A stretch of DNA of 64,000 bases from Phoronis australis. Lineage: Eukaryota > Phoronida > Phoronidae. Where the stretch lies: positions 333,827 through 397,826 of the forward strand of contig NMRA01000275.1 in NCBI GenBank assembly GCA_002633005.1. The letters run 5' to 3'. Of the stretch, positions 13,390 through 25,300 are shown piece by piece. Every line of letters starts with the position of its first letter. Within the stretch, counting starts at the first letter, position 1. The translations under genes and the position numbers were made by a program. The notes under the pieces were generated by a model. The model did no database searches. It was not told the origin of the DNA and saw only the letters and a program-made list of their open reading frames with translations.

Positions 13390-16300
13390 ATGACTGAGTA
13401 CGCCCTTCATCATGTAGTATCGTCATCCCAGAGAGTTCAACGGCTGCTTGTTTCTAGGATGTTTCCTGGCATTCTTCAAAAACCACCAGAGCAAAGTGGA
13501 ATGAGTTGTAAGAGTCAAAAGGTAAGTTGACTACTTGAGGAAAAATAATTCTAGTTGGAAGCCTTTTACCCTTGTTCGTTTAGTATATTTAAATTCAACT
13601 TGAAAGCATGGCTTGACATTAACAGTAGCTCGACAGCATGTACCTTTTGTAATAGGGCTTGTGAAATTTTATATTCCCATGTCAACAAGCTAGTTCATTT
13701 CACACACAACAGAAGTTGAATAATGGTGACAGGGCCCTCACTCACCTGAGGGGAAAGGTGTCTGTACCTCTAAAGGTTGAATTTTTGCGGGATTTTTTTA
13801 TAAGAGGGGTATTTTCGTGTCATTTTGTTATTGTACTGCTTTTTATGACAGTGATCTAATGTTTTCACAAGTATCAAAATACACTGTATGTCACTGTTAC
13901 ATTCACTGTGAAGAAGACCTATTGTCACATAGCTGATTCATCAGCCTACCTACGCGATGTATTACCACTGTCACACTGGTTGGCTTCTGAAGACCGTGGT
14001 TCATATTCGCACAAGCACAGAACAATGAGTTGTTAGTAAACGTCTATCGGGGATAATAACTTTGACAACTACTAAATATGCCACCACTAATAACACCTGA
14101 AAGTAAGTTAAGGTTTTCTAGGACCTTAATAAATGACTCTAATTCAAATATCGAAAAAAAAACTATGCTTTGTCAACCATTAAAAGCATATTTTCTGAAC
14201 GGAGGAAGATCCTTGACAATCATAAAGGCACAGTAGTAAGAAGCATATTTCTAAATTCTTGATAGTTTACCTTTCGGAAAATAATATACTTTCATTGGTT
14301 GATAAAGCATATTTAGACTAGAGTTTATGGTCATTTATCAAGGTCCTAGATATCCTTAAGTAGTGTCGGTTGTTCCACAGTACCCACTTTGCTGGCACAG
14401 TAATGAAGTGCTTTAGCTAAAGGTTTTTAATCTCTCACAACAGTCCTCAAATTTGACCATTCAATCATTGTTCCACCTCAGTGAATAGTCAAGAAGAGCA
14501 ATGCTGACTTTTTCTTTACTGACTGTGTTATTGACCACAGTGAATAATCCTGATAGCTACAAGTAACTGTTCAAATGTGGTTTGCTTGAGACTGCTTCTG
14601 AGGAGTGAAGAGCAAGTTCATCAGTGGAACAGTAGTAGCCTATTGTGGTAAAGGTCCTGTGACTAGAAGTGGCTGGGGGTGCTGTAAGCTGCTCTAAAAG
14701 GTTTGGGTACATTGTATTTGAGCTGTTGACTCACTTTGTCCTGGAAATAAACTGTTGCAATGGACCCAGAGAAACCATGCATGTCACAATGTGAAGAGGC
14801 ACTGTAAAAGTTCACAGTCAGGTACACTGCTGCCACTCCAAGAAGACTGTCTCAATCGTGAGAAATTCATCACAACAGTTTGGTCTATACACTGCTGTAT
14901 GGGGCAAGTTGTTATCACTCAGAGCCAGACACCATTCATGAAAGACCCTATGATTATTGGACAGATTACAAACAGTGCATTAAAACACCAAGTTGGTCAG
15001 CGCCATGCAATCTTAGCTTTTGTTTTTTACTGGAAAAGTCTTTGTTTAAAAATCTTCTGAAATCTCACTCTAAACTCTTGACCTTGTTGGTTGAATATTC
15101 TGCTGTTGATATCTTTTATGAGTGTATAACAGAATAAAAGTGCAACCATTAAGAAGACGGTGTTTCGGCACAATTTTTCAGGGCTACATTTTCTTTGGGT
15201 GGGCTCCATTATTAATTTTTGCTGTTAAACTTATCTCTCATAGTTTGCATAGTTGTTCTTGAGTTCAAATGGAATTTAAAGTGCCTAAAACTGTCATTAC
15301 CATATTCACCCTAATAGGCGCCCATGCCCCTATACGCTCCCCCTATGCGTTTTTAGACTTTTCTAAAATAAGCACCCAGTCCATGAATGCCATGCCATGT
15401 ACATGTGAAAAATGCCTTACCCACAGTCCTAAAATTCTACAGTAACGTCTTCAATTTATCAATAATATCCCACAGTCCTGAAAAAAAAATTGTGCGCAGC
15501 ATTTGTAGACCACGAACCTCGCCGCTATGTTGGTATTTAGATGTGACTATACACTTCAAACTTCCTTCATGCTTCAAAAGGAACGCAAGCGCGAATCGAA
15601 GACTAATAAAAACTTGACCTTTCTTTGGTTAAAAGCACGTGGTCAGGAAGCGCACACTACATTCAAGTACCTGTCATCGAAGATTAGTCTTCAGGAACTA
15701 TCTATTCGTGAAACGGGTAGCATAGCATCGGCAGGAAATAAATACTGGCACTTATTTCAGAAAGTTTCTAATACAACCGTAAAAACATTTGCGTTATTTT
15801 GTAAGGGGGAATTATCAAATTAGTCGTAATCGATGTTTTTAAAGTCAAAATGGCCCACTGTAGTGAACACTTCCGCATCCTTACACCCTCCGAATCTCCC
15901 GAAAAATATCTGTTAGACTGTCACGCATCCAGTCATCCAACAACACAATGACATCGGCCTTACCGAGACAATTCTTGAACGTAGCAGATGAGATCAACAA
16001 GTGCTAAATAAAACACGCTGTGCTTTACTGCTTGTGTTCATTTCCTTAGTTACAATGAACACCTAGATCATTACATCACATTTACTCTTTGACTGGCAAA
16101 TGAACTCTGATGATACGCACGCGCTCACTCACTCACACATACGCAGACGAACTTTAAAACCAACATCACGTGACAACGTTTGTTTGTCCTGAGATTTTTC
16201 TCGTGTTGTGGAGTACGATCTAGCACAGATTTGGACTTAATATGCTGTTAATTCCGACTCCACAGGAACTTAAAAATCCTAGGGATGCTATTTTGAAAAC

Positions 16301-19300
16301 TTAAGGAGGACTTTAGGTAGTATGTTGAATTGAAACTACAGTTTTGCTAAAAAATTCAAGTTGACCTATCGGCGATCGCAACGCATCAGTCGGCGAGTTT
16401 TCGCACTGGGATTTTCTGAAAAATGCTTGTTATTTAACAACAAAGTTTGATAGTAGTGCACTACAATTTTGTAGAAACCCCTTCATAGGTTGCAGATGAG
16501 TCACAGCATAAATTTGATGACTTCTAGCGTACGATTTCACCTGTTATGGAGACCGGGTTTCAACCACTTTTGGGCTATAATAAGTGCCCCCCCCCCTTCC
16601 TGAAGCGAATTTTCTAAGTGCCTTGGGCATTTATTAGGGCGAATACGGTAGCTTTGTTTTGGTAGGAAACTTTATGTCAATGTCTTCAAGCCATCCTAAA
16701 GTTGACTTCATCTCAAAAAGGTACTTGAAATCACCCACAGAGGGTACCAGGTCACTATCTAAGAACTGGATAAAAATTGGATTAGACATTATCATCATAT
16801 GCAATGATTACCTGCAAAATTTCATTTACCTGAATGTGTCAAGAGGTCTCCAAGATATGGCACTTTAAATTATTGGGTGCCACACTAACTTTTTTTTCTT
16901 TTGGTAGGCTTCTGACTTCAGAATTGAGTATTGTATTGTACTGAAAATATCTGTATGGATTAACAGGATGCCAAGCTGCCAGCATTCACTCAACAAATGT
17001 CATACCTGAACTGAGGGGATCCAAAATGCCAAAAAATGTGATTGCGAATCCTGAATTTAACTTTTGATTGGTACCAGAATATTAAATAAAAATAATCAAG
17101 GCACTTTAAATGCTAGTAATGCTGTTAACTTTAAAAAGTAAAATCCATAAATAAATTTATTTTGGTGGTTTGAGGTAATCTTAAAGTCTAGTTCATTCTG
17201 TTTTTGTTCCAGCTGATGCTATACTTTGGCCTTATCCAGCAGTCATGCCCTGGCACATTTCATCTCCTGCCCATGGCGGTACGTGCGTTCGAGAAGCTGG
17301 TCCGGCTTATAGACCGGCAGATGGACAGTGTTGGTGCACAGAAGCTTGTTATGCCGTGTCTTACCTCGGGAGAGTTGTGGAAATCTTCAGGTGGGTTTAT
17401 TTGAGTGTCTGATTCCGGGAGAGTTGTGGAAAACATCAGATGGATTTATTTATGTATCTCGGCAAATAGGTTTCTATTAAGGAGAAGACAACGCCTTCCC
17501 ATTTTCGGACAGGTTGGATGTTTCCTGCGCCACCTGGTGGCCATTTAAACATTTTTGCATAAGTTTTTATGCCTGCCTCTCTATCTGCCAAAGCACTCAA
17601 AGGACGATTATGAAAATTGACGGTTGTGTTCCTGATGTGGAGACCTTGGCTGATGTTGATTTTCAGATGTTTTTGACTATTCTGGTGCCTCTTAGGGGTA
17701 ATTTTGCTTTTTTGCATATACGACTGGAACGTGCACGCAAATTTCTTAACTCTGTGATTGCTTGGTCAAATTAGTTAGAAACACAACATATAGCGATAAG
17801 GCAGGTTGAAAATTGACAGTTTTTTACAAACGATTTGTGTGTTGAAAATCATCTGCGGCCATAAATCACTCAGCCATGTCTTGTAAGTGTGGTGATGTGG
17901 TGTTGGGGAATAACACTGATGCGGGTTATGTGAGCCTTCAAGGTACATTATTAGTGCTAAGGTCTCCTATTTGTAGAATTCTTTTTGTTCACACACTTAC
18001 AAGTTCTCAATGATGACAACTGCACTTTCTTTAGGGTATATGATGTTCAAGTAGCATTGTTGTTTAGTTCCTGCTGTACATTAGCATAGTTAGGTGCATG
18101 CAAATACATCTTTAATCCTTTGAAGGATCTTTGCAAAGTTTGGCAGATCAGGTTCTGTAGAGATGGCAACTGATGACGATGAGTTTCAGACCAATCGGAC
18201 TGTATCTGTCCCTATAGTGTCAATTGTTCTTTACATCTTCCTCTATATCTTAAGAGTTCCTTGGCTTATTTTTATGAAATTTAGCTATGAGTTGTATTTT
18301 ACAGAGACTACACCACCTTTTCAATTTGAATGGGTTTGACGCATCCTGCACGATCTAATGGACATGTTTATGCACCCACATATTTATATGTGGACGCATT
18401 ATGCCGTCATCTCCATCCGTCCGGCGTCCGTTCGGCGTCCGGCATCCGCTGCTCTAACTCCAAAACCCTTTGACATATGTTCATGAAATTTGGCACATAT
18501 GTTCCATTCATTAATGGAACGGCATGAGCGAAATTTCGGAGGGATCCAACTACCGGTGTGCTCCCTAGTGGCAATTTTAGTTTGTATCTTCAAAAGTCCT
18601 GAACTGATTTTCATAAAATTTGGCAAATAGGTATCTGTTAGTGAGATGATGTTACCTTCCTTTTGCGCCACCTAGTGGCATTTTTTACAGTTTTCGAGTC
18701 TGCTATGCGTTGATCTTGTACTAGTTTCTTACATCGGGAGAATTGTGGAATACTTTGTGTAGTTTTATGTGGGATGATCATGATATAGTGATTGGTCGTT
18801 TCATTGTAATGTGCATAAACTCTTCCCAAGTTCAAATAGACAAGGGAAGTTAAATGTTGATCTGTTGGATAGTTGATGTTAGCTTTATACAAACAATCGC
18901 TCACAAAGCATTTGCTTATATCCGTTTTTTGTTTGGTTGACTTCATTCAATGATTTATTGCAGTCACTTAGTTTAATATATGACATGGGTTAAATGTTTT
19001 TCAGAGTGTCTCATTTCTTCCTTTCTTTTTGTTGCTGAGTCAACTTCAAGTTTGGTTTTTGTATGCTGTTGATGTAAGAAAATGTTAGAATGTTGTGTTT
19101 CCTATGTCACATCAAAATTTTGAAGAGGTAAAAATTACAAAAACATTGTGTAGATACCCATTAGTGTCTAAGCATTGGAGTATTAACTATTAAATTCCTG
19201 TTTCATGTTGGGAGATTTTAAGTGTTACCTCTGAGGTACGTTTATGGTTTTGGCTCAAATGTGGTAAATGCAAAATACCTTTCTGTTTTTCAGGTCGCTG

Positions 19301-22300
19301 GAACACCACTGGAGCTGAGTTATTCACACTCCAAGACAGACACGATATAGACCACTGTTTGGGCCCTGTAAGTGGCTCCTGCTTATAGAAATTTCTTTTT
19401 CTTGTAATTGGCATGTGTTTACTTCCATCACTGGTAAATAAAATGCAAGACTTGTAAATGATAAAGTATGGCTGCATTCATTACCAACCTCGAGTAAGGT
19501 TTTGACAATCTATTGATTTGAATATCTACAAAATTAATGCATAGTTATAAGGCCCTTTCATACTGGCTTAACTCCTGTGTGAGCGCTGCATTGATGTAAA
19601 CTGCGAAGTTAACTGAACCGTTCATACCGGCTTTGGTAGTTAATGGACATTGAAGTAAACGGTAGTTGACGCTGTTGTCATCGAAGTAATTGCAAGGTAG
19701 CGCTGGTGCATCACCTGCAAGCTAGTAAGATTTTTTTAATGTGACAATTTGAAAACATTTACATATGCTAATTTATATAAAACTTATTTCTAATTGAATT
19801 GGTGATTATTCAAGAAAAATATAAGCAACTATTAGCGTTCACACTGCCCTTTAATTGTTGATGAAAACAGTGGCCCCTGGTGATAACTTCGATGGGACCG
19901 AAGTTGACAGTTCATACTGCACAGCAGCATTGTCGCTTCGCTGTTAAATCCACCTGACTGAGTATTTACTGCGAAGTTAACTGGTGCTGTTAACTTCGAT
20001 CCAGGACCGAAGTTAACCATTCATACTGACCGTAACTCCCCAAAACATCAACGTGGATGTTAGTATGAAAAGGCCAATAACACTCAAAGCTATGGTATAT
20101 CTAGTGGTGCTTAGGTAATATGACTTGTCACCTTCGGACATCCTGTTTCACATAATAGCGAGTGTCGAATATTTTCATTCAATTTTTGACGGTCACAAAA
20201 AAGTCGAGTGAGTTAAGCTTCTTGTTTTCTATAGATCTTCTGTGGTCGAATTGAAGTTTTCTAGTATTTTGCTCAATATAACTTTCTTGTATTTACTAGG
20301 ATTTGTGCATAAATAGACAAACAGTTTTCAAAATAGTTGACAGGTTTTTGTTAAAGTTATAGTAAAATACCTACAAGGAAACGAGATGAGAAATAAGTAA
20401 ACACATTTTGAAGTTAGCTGGAAACATTTGCTTCCAATGTCTCCAATTGTCAATGAGAAGAAAGTTAGTCAACTTTTTAAAAAAGTACTTTATTTCCATT
20501 GGAAAATGTAATTGTTACAGTATTTTGAACTTTGGTGTTTCGTAAGGTAAAAACTTATTAAATAACTTTTTTGAAATGAAATTTGAAGAAATATGACCTT
20601 GGCAATAAAGATGGTCGGTTACATGTAAGCGCCGAGAGTTACTCAAGTGTGGAAGTATGGCCTGTGTCTATTCCAGCTTGCATCTCTTTTTGTCAAGTTC
20701 ATAATGTATTACTCAGGAGTTACCTTTCTGTGTTACAGACCCACGAAGAGCCTGTCACCTCTCTGTTGGCTGCTCAGTTTCCACTGTCTTATAAAAAGCT
20801 ACCTATACGCTTGTATCAGGTATGTGTTTGAGCTTTTATGTCTGGTTCGTTGAACAATTGTAACACTGAGTTGAACTGAAGCACCTGGAAAAAGCCATGG
20901 TGTCTCTTAACTTTTCTCATGCATTGTACGATTGCCTAGTTTTGGAAAAGGAAGGCCACTGTCATACTTCTAAGCTCAATCGGTGAAGCCACGAAATGAC
21001 ACACTGCACCCCACCACCTTGTCAAATCTCTCAGTGTCGGCATTGCAACTTTGCTGGCCTTAGACTGTTGAATGTCAAAATAATTTTAGTGTAGAATGGA
21101 ATAATAAGTACTTCAGATATGTCAATCAATCCATTAATTTTAGCCAATCAGGGTGTGGGAAAGTGTAAGCAAAACAGTCGTCTTCCATCTCTGTCCCGCA
21201 AACTTTTGTTGCTAGCAGTGGTTTTTTCAATGAGTTTGGGACTCTTGTAGTGCAGATAAATAATAATGAATATTTGGTTTTTCAGATATCCAGAAAGTTC
21301 CGTGATGAGATGCATCCCAGGTTTGGTTTGTTACGCAGTAGAGAATTTGACATGAAAGGTACTCTCAGGAAATCGGATAAAATGTTATTAGAAGTTTGGG
21401 ATTGAAGTTAAAAAGTAAGGTTTTCTTGTTGTCACTTATTGATAGAAAAAGTAATTAACATACAGCTGCATTAGCTATGGACACTACTATTGTTTTCTTT
21501 GAAGTGACATTATCGGTGAGAAAAGAGATTTGCTGAAGTCTGCCTAAGTGCGGAATTGAACCTGCAACCCCTGCCGCCGCAGTCTAATGCTCTGGCGATA
21601 GAGTTAAATCCCTCTCAATAGATGGCAAAGTATTTTTTGCATATTCAACTGGTAATAAAAGTCACTGACCTTGATTTCAATGAGTGAAAATTTTTTCAGC
21701 CATAAAACTGATACTGTCCTTTTTAAGCCACAAAACACTCATTCTTGACATTTCTCTATGCTAAAAACACCTCCATTTTAGATAAAACACTTACTGCTTA
21801 AAACTGATCTAACTTGTTTTTTTTCATAGACAAAAATTCTGCATCAGCCTTAGAATGTCACTTCATGAAATTGAACTTAGTAAGTTGGACTGCTGAAGCT
21901 GCCATATATATGGTGACAACAATGTAACTGTTAGTAAGACTGCCAATACCTTATTTTCTACCTGAACAATGAATGAATGTATTTTCTACTTCATCCTTGA
22001 TATGTTGTGGCTCTAAACCATCTTCATGACAGTTCCCTGCTGTGAGAACAAGCATAAGATGTGACAACGCACCTCGTAAAAGACATTAATTCACTCGAAA
22101 TGTTCTACAGTTGTTTGAGACTGAGTAATGGAAACCTGAGTGTCCATAAATGTCCTTTCAATTGAAATTTTATGACTGTTTGCCTCCTTTTGTTTGGGTG
22201 TTGAGAGAATAGTGGTGTTGTAAGGGTTAGTACAGCTTGCACTGTGCTGTAATTGCGATAGACACAACTTAGGTTACTGAAAACCTTCATGCAATGTTTG

Positions 22301-25300
22301 AAGATGTCATTGTTATGGAAACCCATGAAACTTAAAATCCGTAATGATTACAAATTCTGTCTCCAATAATAATGCACAGAGATTTGAAATCACATGCGAG
22401 ACCATTTTTTTAATTTTGATTTTCTGTGGAGTTTGTACTAATTTCTGCACACAAGAAATCTTTCTCTCAAAGCTTACAAATTCTGTTCCTGTGTTCTATA
22501 ACCTGCATTAGTAATATGATTGTGTGGATTTTTGGTGATCCTTTTAAATTTCCAAACTTAAGATTGTTGATGTCTCCAATTTTAACATCCTAGCTCTCTG
22601 CTCAAGGGACCTTTATAGAAAATCCCAGGATTTTGTAGCCAATATTATAAATAAACAGAATTCACAACTTCTGTGTAAACAATTTCGTTTCGGTTTTGAA
22701 TTACAGAACTGAGAAGTTGTTTTTTATAAAAAAATGGCACCATTAGAGGCTAAACTTCAGTCAAGCATCATCAGTCACTATACAACCAATAAATGGTTCC
22801 ACAGCACACTATTATAGTACAGCACACTATTATAGTACAGCAATGATGTATATATGTTAATGTGTATATCGAGGTATAAATGTTCTCCAGAAAATTTTTA
22901 TTTGTTTTATTTCTATTAATGGTACATTTTATTCTTGGCCATTTTCAGATCTCTACACTTTTGATAGTTCTGAAGACACAGCCAGGGAAACGTATACTGA
23001 TGTTTGTGATGCTTACTGTAGGTTGTTTGATCAACTTCATGTGAAGTACTATAAAGGTAACAGTGCTTTGGCTAGAGCCTGGACTATGGTTTTAGGTGTT
23101 TTGGACCAGTCNACTTTGAAGTGGAATAATTGGGTGAGTAAGACAACAAGCCGGTTTTATGCTTAGGCGGACGACTATAGGGTTTCGGAGTGTATAGTAC
23201 AGCACACTATTATAGTACAGTACACTGTTATAGTACAGCACACTGTTATAGTACAGCACACTATTATAGTACAGCACACTATTATAGTACAGCAATGATG
23301 TTTATATGTTAATGTGTATACTGAAGTATAAACGTTCTCCACAAAAATTTTATTTGTTTTATTTCTATTAATGGTACATTTTATTCTTGGCCATTTTCAG
23401 ATCTCTACACTTTTGATAGTTCTGAAGACACAGCCAGGGAAACGTATACTGATGTTTGTGATGCTTACTGTAGGTTGTTTGATCAACTTCATGTGAAGTA
23501 CTATAAAGGTAACAGTGCTTTGACTAGGGCCTGGACTATGATTTTAGGTGTTTTGGACAGGTCTTCCTAGACCAACAAATTTGACCATAAATTTGGAGAA
23601 TTTCTTATTCCCTAAATTTGAGAAAAAAGATATGGCAAGTTCAGTATCAAAGAATGGGACCAGCAAATTAGCATTGTGTAGGACTTCAAAAAGTCACTGG
23701 ACTTCTGGTCCACACGTGTGATGACAAATATTCCTTGCGAAAGGTGCAAATAAAAGTTTATATGAACAAAAAATATTGCAGCATTTTCTAACAAGGCTTC
23801 TATGTGTGTTTCACTGTGTTCTCAGTTATATGCAATTTGGGCCCGCTCAACAATCTTCCTACTTCTCTCGTGTGCATGTTTATGGTGGGTAGCAGAAATT
23901 ATCCAGGTCAAGTATTACCTCGCTACTCTTGTAAATATCAACACATTTGACTAAAAATTATTGTCTTTAATGTCAATAGTCATTCACTTTAACTGAGAAT
24001 TATTTTTCTTTCAGTTGAAGGCTCAACAGGGAACATTGGTGGGTCGTTATCACATGAGTTCCACTTCCCAGCTGATATTGGTGAAGACACAATACTTGTC
24101 TGTAAAAAGTGTGTACTTCATATTACGTTCTGTCTTACAAAATCTTACAAAATTAATGTGTTTAAATGGGGTATTCGATTCCCAAAAAGTGTAGAAATCG
24201 ATGAGCAGAGAAATATTTTTTGCAGTCCTTAATAAATTATTTCGCTCCCCTCATTCTGCTGTCTAAGGTGTAAAGGTCTGTGAATTTTCTCCACCTTTCT
24301 TAAGTGGGGCATGATACTTTTTATGCAACATTAAACGAGATTTTATTTTTGTGTTCGGTTGCTCAAAACAAAACTCAGTTTTAGTTTCTGCCTCTCTTAT
24401 AAAAAGCATTTACTTTTTATAGAAAGCATTAATTTTGCCCTCTGACGAATCCATCTCTTTGGGTCAGTACTTTTTTCAAGTATTGCTTTTTGTTCAAGAA
24501 CTTTGGCTTGAGTCAGTGCTTCGAGTTTGAGTGTAATACTGCTTCTTTTCTATGGTTAGTGGGACTTTGTATTTCATGATCATACCTGTGCTTAACATAA
24601 CTTTGGTATTGTTTCTGGTTTCTCAAGTTCTTCATTTCTTGGTTTCCTAATACCTGTTTAAGTATGGACTTCCTATGGAAAGTTCCGTAAACCATCATTT
24701 TTCAGTTTCAAACTTTCAACAGTAACATTTATGAGTTTCTCCTATTCATACTGTTGATTTTTTTATTTCACTTAGGTGTGGAAAAAACTGGAACAAGGAA
24801 CTAAGCTCAGGTGAGGATTCACTCGGTCACTGTTGTTTCGTGTTGTTTGTCATCCCATAACACTGTCTAGAAGCTAATACCATACTCGTTCTGGTTACCG
24901 CTCAAGGGCGCTTAAATTGGGAATCTAAAAAACAAGGGGTGGGTGGTAAGCCAAGCATGTGCGGTTAAAATTGAAATTTTTGAAAAGTCTGAAGTGGGTG
25001 CTTACTGCACAAAGGACTGATTTTACCCTCGCTGAGCTACACTGACATTGGACTTCAAACATGTCAATTAAAATATACGTCGGCGGATCGAAGTAATGAA
25101 CTTCGACTGGCTGAAGTGGAGTAGGGCACATGATACAGTGGCGCCGTGATCCCGAGCGTGATTGGGTTTTTACGTACCTTGGTTGCTGCCCGTCATGTCG
25201 TGGAACTAAGGTATTTACAGATGAACGTGCCTTCAGTAGGGCAAGTTTTTTGATAGAATAGCAAGGTCACGCAAGACTACACTAGATCATCATGTATTGC

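Noticed and set aside
21545-21620. Functional tRNA gene
   Set aside because: Acceptor stem does not pair and the T-stem has a mismatch.
23092-23295. Minus-strand frame of repeated Leu-Tyr-Tyr-Asn-Ser-Val
   Set aside because: It is the 18-bp tandem repeat read in one frame, crossing an N; not a gene.
22801-23300. CRISPR-like array of 18-bp units
   Set aside because: Units are contiguous without spacers and the genome is eukaryotic; it is a minisatellite.
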